Origin: Alphaproteobacteria bacterium
GTDB lineage: Bacteria > Pseudomonadota > Alphaproteobacteria > CACIAM-22H2
Reading direction: 5' to 3'
Assembly: GCA_017308135.1 (NCBI GenBank)
Contig: JAFKFM010000008.1
Coordinates: forward strand, 372,001 to 436,000
Length of the DNA stretch: 64,000 nt
Shown here piece by piece: positions 8,208 to 17,779 of the stretch (positions are counted from its first letter, which is position 1; every line of letters starts with the position of its first letter). The notes under the pieces were generated by a model that saw nothing but the letters and a program-made list of their open reading frames with translations, was not told the origin of the DNA and did not search any database. Made by a program: the position numbers and the translations under genes.

Positions 8208-8440
8208 CGCTTCGGTTTCGCGCCGTCGAAAGGCGCGATGTCGAGCGCTTGGAAATGCCGCCCGACCGATTGCGACAGCTCGTCGGCGAGCATTCGCGAC
8301 AGCTTGGCTTTCGCTTTGGGCGATTGGTGCTGGTTCTCCGCGATCGCCAGCAACCGGTCGAGGGCGGCCGTCGCGGATTCCGGCGCGATGCCGATATCTT
8401 TACGGCCTGTCTTGGGCGGCGTATCGCGGACGACCGTCAT
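8204..8440 (-). CDS. Small hypothetical protein
   Basis: From ATG 8440 the protein has 78 residues. It starts MTVVRDTPPKTG and has one amphipathic helical stretch (ATAALDRLLAIAENQHQSP, about residues 21-39, continuing to LADELSQSVGRHFQ). A GAGAG box about nine bases upstream supports this start over a longer frame from 8566. No family is confidently recognised; the ALDRLL helix is faintly like DUF7673 proteins. It faces the CopC-CopD gene and is divergent from pyrB. Confidence 0.55.
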   Translation of the reverse strand: MTVVRDTPPKTGRKDIGIAPESATAALDRLLAIAENQHQSPKAKAKLSRMLADELSQSVGRHFQALDIAPFDGAKPKR

Positions 8441-8546
8441 GGGCTGGGCTCTCGCGAGTCGTGGAAACCGATCCGAATTATCCACCGGATCGGTTAACCG
8501 CAGATTAGCGGAATTCCGGGGTTTTGGCGCGGTTCGCGCAGCCGCC

Positions 8547-8575
8547 TTGCGGGGGGCCGGGGGCACGCTTATAAC
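8547..8575 (+). promoter_or_regulatory. pyrB promoter giving a near-leaderless mRNA
   Basis: TTGCGG at 8547-8552 and TATAAC at 8570-8575 are spaced by exactly 17 bases. The pyrB ATG is at 8585, only nine bases after the -10 box, so transcription should begin at or within about three bases of the start codon. There is no Shine-Dalgarno sequence in the intervening CGCCGCTTTA. Motif-based call. Confidence 0.55.
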
Positions 8576-8584
8576 GCCGCTTTA

Positions 8585-9559
8585 ATGTCCGCCGTCCAGT
8601 TAGCGCCGACGCGCTTCCGCCCCCGACACCTGCTGGGTATCGAGGGGCTTTCCCGCGAGGAGATCACCCTCCTCCTCGACCTTTCCGATTCCTACGTCGA
8701 GCAAAACCGCGCCAGGGAAAAGAAATCGACCCTGCTGCGCGGGCGCACGATCATCAACCTGTTCTTCGAGAATTCGACGCGCACGCGCACCTCGTTCGAA
8801 CTCGCCGGCAAGCGCCTGGGCGGCGACGTCGTGAACATGTCGGCCGAAGCCTCGTCCATCAAGAAGGGCGAGACGATGACCGACACGGCGACGACGCTAA
8901 ACGCCATGCTGCCGGACGTGCTGATCGTCCGCCATGCTGACTCGGGTGCGGTAAAACTTCTTTCCGAGAAGGTCGATTGCGCGGTCATCAACGCGGGCGA
9001 CGGCACGCACGAGCATCCCACGCAGGCGCTGCTCGACGCGCTCGCCATCCGCCGCCACAAGAAGCGCCTGGAAGGGCTGCTGGTGGCGATCTGCGGCGAT
9101 ATCCTGCATAGCCGCGTCGCGCGCTCGAACATCCATCTGCTGTCCACGATGGGGGCGCGCGTGCGCGTCGTCGGCCCGCCGACGCTGATGCCCTCGCAGA
9201 TCGAGCGCATGGGCGTGGAAGTCTTCCACGACATGAAGAAGGGTCTGGCCGACGTCGACATCGTGATGATGCTGCGCCTCCAAACCGAGCGCATGCAGGG
9301 CAATTTCGTGCCGTCGGTGCGCGAATATTTCCGCCATTACGGCCTCGACTACCAGAAGCTGGAGGTCGCCAAGCCCGACGCGCTGATCATGCATCCCGGC
9401 CCCATGAACCGGGGCGTGGAAATCGACTCCGAAGTCGCCGACGACGTCGATCGCTCGCTGATCCGCGAACAGGTCGAACTGGGCGTGGCCGTGCGCATGG
9501 CGTGCCTGGACGTGCTTACCCGCAATCTGCTCTCCAACACCGAGGGGAACGGCAAATGA
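8585..9559 (+). CDS. pyrB: Aspartate carbamoyltransferase catalytic subunit
   Basis: Catalyses carbamoyl phosphate + aspartate to carbamoyl-aspartate, the committed step of pyrimidine synthesis, in the cytoplasm. The 324-residue protein carries the carbamoyl-phosphate loop STRTRTSFE (about residues 63-71), the HPTQALLD block (about 144-151) and the C-terminal [11 protein letters not shown] segment that includes the aspartate-binding loop. Length is normal for the family. No pyrI gene is present. The pyrC-like gene overlaps its end by ATGA, so the two are translationally coupled, consistent with the dodecameric PyrB-pseudoPyrC enzymes known from Pseudomonas. Confidence 0.97.
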   Translation: MSAVQLAPTRFRPRHLLGIEGLSREEITLLLDLSDSYVEQNRAREKKSTLLRGRTIINLFFENSTRTRTSFELAGKRLGGDVVNMSAEASSIKKGETMTDTATTLNAMLPDVLIVRHADSGAVKLLSEKVDCAVINAGDGTHEHPTQALLDALAIRRHKKRLEGLLVAICGDILHSRVARSNIHLLSTMGARVRVVGPPTLMPSQIERMGVEVFHDMKKGLADVDIVMMLRLQTERMQGNFVPSVREYFRHYGLDYQKLEVAKPDALIMHPGPMNRGVEIDSEVADDVDRSLIREQVELGVAVRMACLDVLTRNLLSNTEGNGK

Positions 9560-10896
9560 GACTCCCCGAAGGTGCCATCGCCGGCCGCACGCCCGGCGGG
9601 CGCGGCGGCCCCGCGCTCGCCTACGTCAACGCGCGCTTGCTCGATCCCGCGACCGGCATGGACGCGCCCGGCGGTTTGGTCGCGCGCGACGGCATGATCG
9701 CCGATATCGGCGCGCATCTTTCTAAGGCCGGCGCGGTCGCCGCCCAAGGGATCGAGACGATCGATCTGGGCGGCAAATGCCTCGCCCCCGGTCTTGTCGA
9801 TATCCGCGTGCAGTTGCGCGAGCCGGGCGACGAGCACAAGGAAACGATCTCGACCGCGTCCGCCGCCGCCGCCGCTGGCGGCGTCACCACGATGGTGGCA
9901 CTTCCCAATACGCATCCCGCGATCGACGACGCGGCGCTGGTTGAATCGGTCGCGCGTATCGCGCGCGAAACGAGCCTCGTGCGCGTCGAAACCTACGCGG
10001 CGCTGACGCGAGGGCTTCAGGGCAAGGAAATGACCGAGCTCGGCCTGCTGGCCGAAGCCGGCGCGCTCGGTTTCACAGACGGGACGCAAGCGACCAAGGA
10101 CGCGCAGTTGATGCGCCGCGCCTTGTCCTACGCGAAGGTCTTCGGCAAGCCGATCCTGCAACATCCCGAAGAGCCCACGCTGTCGCGCGGTAGCATGAAC
10201 GAGGGCGAGATCTCGACCCGCCTGGGCCTGCCCGGCATTCCGGCGGCGGCCGAGATCATGCAGATCGAACGCGATCTACGCCTCGTCGCGTTGACCGGCG
10301 GGCGCTTGCATATCCCTTGCGTGACCACGGCCGAATCGCTGCGCGTGATCCGCGAGGGCAAAGCGCGCGGGCTCAACGTCACCTGCGATACGGCGGCACA
10401 TTATTTCGCGCTGAACGAACTCGCGGTCGGCGATTATCGCACTTTCAGCAAGGTCGCCCCGCCCTTGCGCACCGAGGACGATCGCCGCGCGGTCGTCGCG
10501 GCACTGAAGGACGGCACGATCGACGCGATCGTTTCCGACCATGCGCCGCATGATCAGGACTCCAAGCGCCTGCCCTTCGCGCAGGCCGCGTTCGGGACCG
10601 TGGGCCTCGAAACCTTGCTGCCGATCACGCTGGAACTCGTCCATAAGGGCGAACTCACGCTGCTCGCCGCCCTCGATTTGCTGACCGCGCGTCCGGCGAA
10701 GCTGCTGGGCCTGTCTTCCGGACGGCTAGCCAAGGGCGTGCACGCCGATTTCGTGGTCTTCGATCCCGACACGCCGTGGAAGGTCGACGCCAAGAAACTG
10801 CTGTCGAAATCCAAGAACTCGGCGTTCGACGACCGGCTGGTGCAAGGACGCGTTTTGCGTACGGTGTGCGGCGGCCTGACCGTGTATAAAGTCTGA
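9556..10896 (+). CDS. pyrC: Dihydroorotase-like protein, probably inactive (PyrC'/pseudo-DHOase)
   Basis: A 446-residue amidohydrolase-fold protein placed as class I dihydroorotase. The metal-binding HxH expected before LREPG is R84-V85-Q86, and the next His in the HIxH-type motif is C255 (HIPCVTT, 252-258). H203 (LQHPEEP) and the SDHAPH aspartate (about 328) remain. With the HxH pair and a third ligand gone, it should not bind zinc normally. Known counterparts, such as the pyrC' product of Pseudomonas, are non-catalytic and needed for PyrB assembly and activity; I infer the same here, so another dihydroorotase gene should exist elsewhere. The start overlaps pyrB (ATGA). Confidence 0.88.
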   Translation: MRLPEGAIAGRTPGGRGGPALAYVNARLLDPATGMDAPGGLVARDGMIADIGAHLSKAGAVAAQGIETIDLGGKCLAPGLVDIRVQLREPGDEHKETISTASAAAAAGGVTTMVALPNTHPAIDDAALVESVARIARETSLVRVETYAALTRGLQGKEMTELGLLAEAGALGFTDGTQATKDAQLMRRALSYAKVFGKPILQHPEEPTLSRGSMNEGEISTRLGLPGIPAAAEIMQIERDLRLVALTGGRLHIPCVTTAESLRVIREGKARGLNVTCDTAAHYFALNELAVGDYRTFSKVAPPLRTEDDRRAVVAALKDGTIDAIVSDHAPHDQDSKRLPFAQAAFGTVGLETLLPITLELVHKGELTLLAALDLLTARPAKLLGLSSGRLAKGVHADFVVFDPDTPWKVDAKKLLSKSKNSAFDDRLVQGRVLRTVCGGLTVYKV

Positions 10897-10900
10897 CATC

Positions 10901-11572
10901 GTGTTCGCACCCCAGCTCCTCATCCATGCGTGGCCGTTCTATTTGGCCGCGATCATCGGCGGCTATCTGCTCGGCTCGATCCCGTTCGGGTTGGTGCTGA
11001 CGCGCGCCGCCGGTCTTGGCGATATCCGCAAAATCGGCTCGGGCAACATTGGTGCGACCAACGTGCTGCGCACCGGCAACAAGCCGCTGGCGTTGGCGAC
11101 CTTGCTGCTCGACGGCGGCAAGGGCGCGATCGCGGTTTTGATCGCGCGTTATTTCTGGGGCCCAGATGCGGCGTTGCTGGCCGGTGCGGGTGCCATGCTC
11201 GGGCATCTCTTCCCCGTGTGGCTCGGCTTCAAGGGCGGCAAGGGTGTGGCGACGACACTCGGCACGCTGCTCGCCGCCGATTTCCCCGTCGGGATCGCGG
11301 CGTGCCTCACTTGGGCGCTGGTCGCCGCGATCTTCCGCTATTCATCACTCTCGGCGCTCGTCGCGGTCGCCCTCGCCCCGGTCTATGCCTATTTCCTGCC
11401 GTTGATCTGGGCACCGGGCGTGGAGCGCATCGGCGATCTGCAAATGGCGTTCTTCGCCGCCTTCCTCGCCGTGCTGGTGTGGATCAAACACCATAGCAAT
11501 ATCGCGCGGCTGCTGAAGGGCGAGGAACCGAAGATCGGCGCGAAGAAAAAAGACACGAACACTTCCGGTTGA
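10901..11572 (+). CDS. plsY: Glycerol-3-phosphate acyltransferase PlsY
   Basis: Membrane enzyme that transfers an acyl group from acyl-phosphate to glycerol-3-phosphate, the first step of phospholipid synthesis. The 223-residue sequence has the three PlsY motifs: [13 protein letters not shown] (about 22-34), the [13 protein letters not shown] block (about 45-57), and the second loop [19 protein letters not shown] (about 106-124), along with about five membrane segments. The C-terminus is a basic tail ([13 protein letters not shown]). The start is the GTG at 10901, four bases after the pyrC-like stop; no ATG in frame is better placed. Confidence 0.95.
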   Translation: MFAPQLLIHAWPFYLAAIIGGYLLGSIPFGLVLTRAAGLGDIRKIGSGNIGATNVLRTGNKPLALATLLLDGGKGAIAVLIARYFWGPDAALLAGAGAMLGHLFPVWLGFKGGKGVATTLGTLLAADFPVGIAACLTWALVAAIFRYSSLSALVAVALAPVYAYFLPLIWAPGVERIGDLQMAFFAAFLAVLVWIKHHSNIARLLKGEEPKIGAKKKDTNTSG

Positions 11573-11603
11573 CCGCGACGCGCGGCCGCGCTTTAACAAG
11601 CGC

Positions 11604-12713
11604 ATGGCCGCAAAGCAATTGAGCGACGCCGAACGCAGCCTATGGCTGCGCCTCTACCGGTCCGAGAATGTCGGGCCGATCGCATTCCGCCAATTGCTGC
11701 AACGCTACGGCTCGGCGCAGGAAGCGCTCGACGCATTGCCCGATCTCGCCAAACGCGGCGGCAAGCGCGGCTTCAAGGTTTTTGCGGCCGCCGACGCCGC
11801 GCGCGAGATCGAAACGCTGGGCAAGCTCGGCGCCAAGCTGATCGCTTCTTGCGAACCCGACTACCCCGCCTTGTTGCGCGAGGCCGAAGACGCGCCCGCC
11901 TTGGTCGCGGTGCTCGGCCATCCGCATCTCTGGTCCAAACCAAGTGTGGCCATCGTCGGGGCGCGCAACGCGTCGTTCAACGGCTTGCGCCTCGCCGAGG
12001 ATCTCGCCCGCGATCTGGGCGACGCGGGGCTATGCGTCGTCTCCGGGCTTGCGCGCGGGATCGACACGGCCGCGCATAAGGGGGCACACGCCACCGGCAC
12101 GGTCGCGGTCATGGCCGGCGGCGTGGATGTCTGCTACCCGCCCGAGAACAAGGGTCTCTATGACCGCATCGCCCAGGGCGGCGCGCTTATCTCCGAACTG
12201 CCGCCGGGCATACAGCCGCAAGCGCGCCACTTCCCCCGCCGCAACCGGATCGTCGCCGGCATGACGCTCGGTACGGTGGTGGTCGAGGCGGCCTTGCGCT
12301 CGGGTTCGCTGATTACCGCACGCCTCGCCGGCGAGTATGGGCGGGAGGTTTTCGCCGTCCCCGGATCGCCCCTCGACCCGCGCGCCAAGGGGACCAACGA
12401 CCTGATCCGCAACGGCGCCACGTTGATCGAAACGGCCAAAGACGTGCTCGACGTGGTGCTGCGCCGGTCGCTGGCAGAGCCCTCGAAAGAACACGAGGAA
12501 CTCTACGCAAGCCTTTCTTATTTAAAGGATAAAGATGTCGAACAAGCCCGCCTTGCGATCCTCGAGCGGCTGGGCCCTGTCCCGACCAATGTTGACGAAA
12601 TCGTCCGCGAGTGCCAATTGTCCGCCCCCGCAATCCTGGCCGCCCTCCTCGAATTGGAGCTGGCTGGGCATATTGAGCGGTACCCGGGTAACAAGGTCGC
12701 CAAGCGCGCCTGA
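11604..12713 (+). CDS. dprA: DNA-processing protein DprA
   Basis: Cytoplasmic ssDNA-binding protein that loads RecA on incoming DNA during transformation. The 369-residue sequence has a SAM-like N-terminal part, the Rossmann-like DprA core with GARNASFNG (about 115-123), SGLARGIDTAAHKGA (about 148-162) and the PRRNRIVAG block, then a C-terminal winged-helix domain (about 310-369). A perfect 6-bp inverted repeat GCGCTT/AAGCGC (11588-11603) abuts the ATG and could fold over the initiation site; no ribosome site is seen. topA follows after 42 bases, the common alphaproteobacterial order. Confidence 0.95.
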   Translation: MAAKQLSDAERSLWLRLYRSENVGPIAFRQLLQRYGSAQEALDALPDLAKRGGKRGFKVFAAADAAREIETLGKLGAKLIASCEPDYPALLREAEDAPALVAVLGHPHLWSKPSVAIVGARNASFNGLRLAEDLARDLGDAGLCVVSGLARGIDTAAHKGAHATGTVAVMAGGVDVCYPPENKGLYDRIAQGGALISELPPGIQPQARHFPRRNRIVAGMTLGTVVVEAALRSGSLITARLAGEYGREVFAVPGSPLDPRAKGTNDLIRNGATLIETAKDVLDVVLRRSLAEPSKEHEELYASLSYLKDKDVEQARLAILERLGPVPTNVDEIVRECQLSAPAILAALLELELAGHIERYPGNKVAKRA

Positions 12714-12755
12714 CGGTCCGGGCTCCGGCTCCGGACGAAGGGCCTTCTAGTCTCG

Positions 12756-15446
12756 ATGAAGCTGGTTATCGTCGAATCGCCCGCGAAGGCGAAAACGATC
12801 AACAAGTATCTCGGCACCGATTACACGGTGCTGGCGTCGTTCGGCCATGTCCGCGATTTGCGCGAGAAGGACGGCGCGGTCGAGCCGGATCGTGAATTCG
12901 CGATGCACTGGGAAATCGGCGACCGCGCGCGCAAGCCGGTCAACGAGATCGTCAAGGCGCTGAAGGGCGTCGACACCCTTATTCTCGCGACCGACCCCGA
13001 TCGCGAGGGCGAAGCGATTTCCTGGCACCTGAAAGAGGTGCTGGAGGAAACCAAGAAGCTGAAGAACGTCGACGTGAAACGCGTCGTGTTCAACGAAATC
13101 ACCAAGAACGCGATCTTGGAGGCGATGCGCCATCCGCGCGACCTCGACCGCGATCTGATCGACGCCTATATGGCGCGCCGCGCGCTGGACTATCTGGTCG
13201 GCTTCAACCTGTCGCCCGTCCTGTGGCGCAAGCTGCCGGGCAGTCGCTCGGCCGGCCGCGTGCAATCGGTGGCTTTGCGCTTGATCTGCGAGCGCGAGAA
13301 CGAGATCGAGCGTTTCAAGGCGCGCGAATATTGGTCGATCGCGGGCACGTTCAAAGCGCCGGGCGGCGAGTTGTTCGACGCCAAGCTCACGCATATCGAC
13401 GGCGTGCGTCTCGACAAATTCGATCTGCCCAACGAAGACGCCGCGCGTGCGGCCGTCGCCAAGATCGAAGCGGGCGATCCCTTCCGCGTCGGCTCCATTG
13501 AGAAAAAGCGCACGCGCCGCAATCCGATGGCGCCCTTCACGACCTCGACGCTGCAACAGGAAGCCTCGCGCAAGCTCGGCTTCGGCGCCTCGCGCACCAT
13601 GCGCTTGGCCCAGCAGCTTTACGAAGGGGCCGATATCGGCGGCGAGACCGTCGGCCTCATCACCTATATGCGAACCGATAGCGTGACGCTGTCGCAGGAA
13701 GCCGTGCGCGCTGCGCGCGCGCTGATCGCGGACCAGTACGGGAAGAAATTCCTGCCCGACCAGCCGCGCGTGTGGAAGACCCAGGCGAAGAATGCCCAGG
13801 AAGCGCACGAAGCGATCCGTCCGACCGATCTGCTGCGCCGCCCCGACGATGTGCGCCGCTATATTTCCGACGATCAGTTGAAACTCTACGAACTGATCTG
13901 GCGCCGCACGGTCGCCTCGGAAATGGAAAGCGCGCAGCTCGACCAGACGGCCGTCGATCTCGTGTCGAAGGACGGCAAGACGACGTTGCGCGCGACGGGC
14001 TCGATCATCGTGTTCGAAGGCTTCCTCGCCCTCTATCGCGAGGACAAGGACGACGCCTCGCCCGAGGACGACGAGGAAAATCGCCTGCTGCCGCCCTTGG
14101 CCGAAGGCGACGCGACCCCGCGCCAATCGGTGAAGCCCGAGCAGCATTTCACCCAGCCGCCGCCGCGTTATTCGGAAGCGAGCCTGGTCAAGCGCATGGA
14201 AGAACTGGGCATCGGCCGCCCGTCGACCTACGCATCGACGCTGGAGACGTTGCAGGAGCGCGGCTATGTCCGCCTCGACAAGCGCCGCTTCATCCCCGAG
14301 GATCGCGGCCGCGTCGTCACGACCTTCCTCGAGCATTATTTCCGCCGCTACGTCGAATACGATTTCACGGCGAAGCTCGAAGATCTGCTCGACGAGATTT
14401 CCGGCGGCCGCGCCGATTGGCGCAAGGTGCTGACCGATTTCTGGACGCTGTTCTCGAAATCGATCGACGACACCAAGGAACTCAAGATCCGCGACGTCAT
14501 CGACGCGCTGGACGAGGCGTTGGGCCCGCATTTCTTCCCCGACAAGCCGGGCGGCACCGATCCGCGCGTATGCCCGGCCTGCAACGACGGCCGCTTGGGC
14601 CTGCGTTTGGGCAAGCGCGGCGCCTTCATCGGCTGCTCGCGTTATCCCGAATGCAGCTTCACGCGTCCGCTCAGCGTCGATACAGGCGACGGCGACGGCA
14701 CGTCCGCGGGCGGCATCGCCAACAAGGTGCTCGGCGTCGATCCCGAAACGAACGAGGAAGTGCATCTGAAGAACGGACCTTACGGTCCCTATCTTCAACT
14801 CGGCACGGGCGGCGCGAAGGAAAAGCCCAAGCGCGTCTCCATTCCGCGCGACATCAATCCCGGTGACGTGACGCTCGAACTGGCACTGAAACTGCTGACC
14901 CTGCCCCGCCCCGTCGGCACGCACCCGACGGACGGGTTGCCGATCGTCGCGGGCCTCGGCCGCTTCGGGCCCTACATCAAGCACGGCGACAAATACAAAT
15001 CGATCCCGACCACGCAGGACGCGCTCGAAATCGGGCTGAACCGCGCGGTCGACATTCTGGCGCAACCGTCGACCGGACGGCGCTTCGGCCGCGCGGCGGG
15101 CCCGGTGGGCCGTGTCGTCGGCAACCATCCCGATGACGGCCAGCCGATCACCGCCGCCGCCGGCCGCTACGGGCCTTACGTGAAGCACGGCTCGACCTAC
15201 GCGAACCTGCCCAAGGACGGCTCGCCCGATACGGTGACGCTGGACGAGGCGGTTGCGCTGCTGGCCGAACGCCGGGCGCGCGAAGCCGCCAATGGCGGGC
15301 CCAAGGTGAAGCGCGGTGCCGCGAAGAAGGCCGCCAAGCCCAAGGCCGAAAAGGCGCCGAAGGCCGAGAAAGCCGAGAAGCCCGCGAAGGCCGCGCCTAA
15401 GGCGAAAAAGGCGAAGAAGGCTCAAGCCCCCGCCGAAGAAGGCTGA
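12756..15446 (+). CDS. topA: DNA topoisomerase I
   Basis: Type IA topoisomerase that relaxes negative supercoils. Of 896 residues, the first ~120 are the Toprim domain (VIVESPAKAKTINKYLG at 4-20, DPDREGEAISWH near 87). The active-site tyrosine is Y304 in GLITYMRTDS. One Cys4 zinc finger follows (CPACNDG ... CSRYPEC, about 605-630), then three short Topo C repeats with FGPYIKHG-type motifs to about 840. The final ~50 residues are a Lys/Ala-rich tail, probably a DNA contact. Its stop is two bases before the rnr start, so the two are likely co-translated. Confidence 0.97.
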   Translation: MKLVIVESPAKAKTINKYLGTDYTVLASFGHVRDLREKDGAVEPDREFAMHWEIGDRARKPVNEIVKALKGVDTLILATDPDREGEAISWHLKEVLEETKKLKNVDVKRVVFNEITKNAILEAMRHPRDLDRDLIDAYMARRALDYLVGFNLSPVLWRKLPGSRSAGRVQSVALRLICERENEIERFKAREYWSIAGTFKAPGGELFDAKLTHIDGVRLDKFDLPNEDAARAAVAKIEAGDPFRVGSIEKKRTRRNPMAPFTTSTLQQEASRKLGFGASRTMRLAQQLYEGADIGGETVGLITYMRTDSVTLSQEAVRAARALIADQYGKKFLPDQPRVWKTQAKNAQEAHEAIRPTDLLRRPDDVRRYISDDQLKLYELIWRRTVASEMESAQLDQTAVDLVSKDGKTTLRATGSIIVFEGFLALYREDKDDASPEDDEENRLLPPLAEGDATPRQSVKPEQHFTQPPPRYSEASLVKRMEELGIGRPSTYASTLETLQERGYVRLDKRRFIPEDRGRVVTTFLEHYFRRYVEYDFTAKLEDLLDEISGGRADWRKVLTDFWTLFSKSIDDTKELKIRDVIDALDEALGPHFFPDKPGGTDPRVCPACNDGRLGLRLGKRGAFIGCSRYPECSFTRPLSVDTGDGDGTSAGGIANKVLGVDPETNEEVHLKNGPYGPYLQLGTGGAKEKPKRVSIPRDINPGDVTLELALKLLTLPRPVGTHPTDGLPIVAGLGRFGPYIKHGDKYKSIPTTQDALEIGLNRAVDILAQPSTGRRFGRAAGPVGRVVGNHPDDGQPITAAAGRYGPYVKHGSTYANLPKDGSPDTVTLDEAVALLAERRAREAANGGPKVKRGAAKKAAKPKAEKAPKAEKAEKPAKAAPKAKKAKKAQAPAEEG

Positions 15447-15448
15447 GC

Positions 15449-17638
15449 GTGGCGAAGGTTGAAGACGGTTCCTGGCCGACGAAGGAACGCGTCCTCGAAA
15501 CCTTGAAGCATTCGAACAAGCCCGTCGAAAAGCGGCGTTTGGCGAAGTTCCTTCACCTCAAAGGCCCGGCGCGCGATGCGCTGAAGAACTTGCTGCGCGA
15601 CATGCTGCGCGACGGCGATCTGATCTCGCTCGACGAAGGCAAAGTCGCCTTGCCGCGCCGCGACGGCGTGCCCGTCGGCGCGCAAATGGTCGAGATCGTT
15701 GAAGCCGATATCGAAGAAGGCGTGTTGCGTGCGAAGCCCATCGATTGGGAGGGCGACGCCCCCGCCCCGCTCGCCCGCGTGCGCTTGCCGCATGGGCATC
15801 CCGTCCCGCCGGTGGGCGCACATGCGCTCGCGCGACTGAAGCGCGACGACGCTAGCAAGGAAGATGGGGGTTGGCTCGCGGATGTGTTGCGCATCGCCGA
15901 TCGTCAATCGGAACGCTTGGTCGCAAGGCTCGACCGCGTGGGTGCGGGCTGGCGCTTGATCCCGACCGACCGCAAACTGCGCGTCGAGTTCGGTCTCGTC
16001 GGCGATCCGCCCGACGACGTGAAGCCGGGCGATCTGGTGCTGGCGGAAGTCAGCCCCGCGCGCCGCTTGGGCTTGCCGCGCGCCAAGATTTTGGAGCGCG
16101 TGGGCCACGAGCGCGATCCGAAGGCCGCGAGCCTGATCGCGATTTTCAGCCAAGACATTCCGACCGTTTTCTCGCCCGCCGCCTTGGCGCAGGCGGAACG
16201 CGCCAAGCCCGCCACGCTCGGCGACCGGCTCGATCTTCGCGATCTGCCGATCGTGACGATCGACGGCATCGACGCACGCGATTTCGACGACGCGGTCCAT
16301 GCCCGCCCCGATCCCGAGAACCCCGACGGATTCGAATTGATCGTCGCCATCGCGGACGTCGCGTATTACGTGCGGCCGGGCGACGCCCTCGACCGCGACG
16401 CCTACGATCGCGGCAATTCCTGCTACTTCCCCGATCGCGTCGTGCCGATGCTGCCCGAGCGTCTGTCGAACGATCTGTGTTCGCTGCGCCCCAACGAGGA
16501 TCGGCCCGTGCTGGGCGTGCGCGTGCGCATCGACGCGAGCGGGCGCAAGATCGCGCATAAATTTTTCCGCGGCCTGATCCGCTCGGCCAAGCGCTTTACC
16601 TACGAGGAAGTGCAGGACATCGCCGACGGGAGCCCGCACGAGTTGGCGCCCATCGTCGCACCGCTTTACGCCGCCTATCGCGCGTTGCTGAAAGCGCGCC
16701 AGGATCGCGGCGCGCTCGATCTCGACCTCGAGGAACGCAAGGTCGAGATCGACGATTTGGGCCGTGTGGCGTCGATCAAGCCGCGCAAACGCCTCGACAG
16801 CCATAAGCTGATCGAGGAGTTCATGATCCTCGCCAATGTCTGCGCCGCCGAGACGTTGGAGAAGCGCAACCGGCCGTGCATGTATCGCGTGCACGAGCCG
16901 CCGGCCGAAACGCGCATCGACGCGCTGCGCGAAGTGCTCGACGGCCTCGATTTTCATTTGGCCAAGACCGCACTACGGCCCAAGGATTTCGGCCGCATCA
17001 TCGAATGGGCGGCGGACAAGCCGTGGCGCCACATGGTCAACACGATGGTGCTGCGCTGCCAATCGCTCGCCGTCTACGCCCCCGAAAACGCCGGGCATTT
17101 CGGCCTGTCGCTGGCGCGCTACGCGCATTTCACCTCGCCCATCCGCCGCTACGCCGATCTGCTGATCCATCGCGCGTTGATCGACGCGGAGAAGCTGGGC
17201 GACGGCGCGTTGACCGAAGGCCATGTCCCCGATTTCGAGAAGGCGGGCGAACATATCTCCGCGACCGAGCGCCGGGCCGTCGCCGCCGAGCGCGACGCGA
17301 TGGCGCGCTACATGGCCGCCTATCTCGCCGACAGGCAGGGTGCCGCCTTCCCCGCGCGCATCTCGGGCGTGCAGAAATTCGGCGTCTTCGTCACGCTGGA
17401 CGAGATCGGCGCCGACGGTTTGGTCCCGGTGCGCGCTTTGCCCCAGGATTTCTATCATTTCGACGAGCGAAGCCATGTGCTGAGCGGAGCGCGCACGCGG
17501 CGCACCTTCAGCCTGGGACAAGCGGTCGATGTCCGCCTGCGGGAAGTTGACGCATTGACCGGCTCGCTGACCTTCGATCTGCTCGATGGCGGCGGCCGCC
17601 CCTCGGGCCGTGGGAAATTCCCCCGGAAAAAGAGGTAA
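15449..17638 (+). CDS. rnr: Ribonuclease R
   Basis: Processive 3'-5' exoribonuclease of the RNB family, active on structured RNA. The 729-residue protein has an N-terminal winged-helix region, cold-shock OB domains (about 90-240), the RNB catalytic centre with IDGIDARDFDDAVHA (about 271-285, the metal-binding aspartates), HFTSPIRRYADLLIHR (about 560-575), and a C-terminal S1 domain (about 635-715) followed by a basic tail. The GTG at 15449 lies two bases after topA. Two hairpins sit directly after its stop codon. Confidence 0.96.
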   Translation: MAKVEDGSWPTKERVLETLKHSNKPVEKRRLAKFLHLKGPARDALKNLLRDMLRDGDLISLDEGKVALPRRDGVPVGAQMVEIVEADIEEGVLRAKPIDWEGDAPAPLARVRLPHGHPVPPVGAHALARLKRDDASKEDGGWLADVLRIADRQSERLVARLDRVGAGWRLIPTDRKLRVEFGLVGDPPDDVKPGDLVLAEVSPARRLGLPRAKILERVGHERDPKAASLIAIFSQDIPTVFSPAALAQAERAKPATLGDRLDLRDLPIVTIDGIDARDFDDAVHARPDPENPDGFELIVAIADVAYYVRPGDALDRDAYDRGNSCYFPDRVVPMLPERLSNDLCSLRPNEDRPVLGVRVRIDASGRKIAHKFFRGLIRSAKRFTYEEVQDIADGSPHELAPIVAPLYAAYRALLKARQDRGALDLDLEERKVEIDDLGRVASIKPRKRLDSHKLIEEFMILANVCAAETLEKRNRPCMYRVHEPPAETRIDALREVLDGLDFHLAKTALRPKDFGRIIEWAADKPWRHMVNTMVLRCQSLAVYAPENAGHFGLSLARYAHFTSPIRRYADLLIHRALIDAEKLGDGALTEGHVPDFEKAGEHISATERRAVAAERDAMARYMAAYLADRQGAAFPARISGVQKFGVFVTLDEIGADGLVPVRALPQDFYHFDERSHVLSGARTRRTFSLGQAVDVRLREVDALTGSLTFDLLDGGGRPSGRGKFPRKKR

Positions 17639-17779
17639 ATTCCGGCATACATTCTCCGATCCCGGGGAGTGTTGCCGGATTGCCGCGCCTGCGCGACCTT
17701 TCTGCCATGCTTTGGCGGAAGGGGTGGCCGGACGCCGTCCGGCCTATATGATGTGCATTCGAGAAGGAGTTTCGGAAGA
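17639..17779. other. Intergenic region with two hairpins between rnr and DUF983 gene
   Basis: The first, 17641-17679, pairs TCCGGCA with TGCCGGA and has an inner CTCC/GGAG pairing. The second, 17726-17744, is a perfect 8-bp stem GGCCGGAC/GTCCGGCC around a 3-base loop, followed at once by TATATGATG. Neither has a clear T-tract, so they may be RNA-processing or stability structures rather than terminators. An AGGAG ribosome site (17765-17769) precedes the next start. Confidence 0.45.

Noticed and set aside
8494-8508. A CtrA-like box (TTAA-N7-TTAG) upstream of pyrB
   Set aside because: One mismatch to TTAA-N7-TTAA, and pyrB is not a known CtrA target; one such match is expected by chance.
12747-15425. 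An 892-codon open frame on the strand opposite topA
   Set aside because: It is antisense to an unmistakable topoisomerase; in GC-rich DNA codon bias leaves long open frames on the opposite strand. Its protein is an Arg/Asp/Ala/Gln-rich mix with no domain.
15422-16957. A 511-codon open frame antisense to rnr
   Set aside because: Same cause: antisense to RNase R, low-complexity composition and no recognisable fold.
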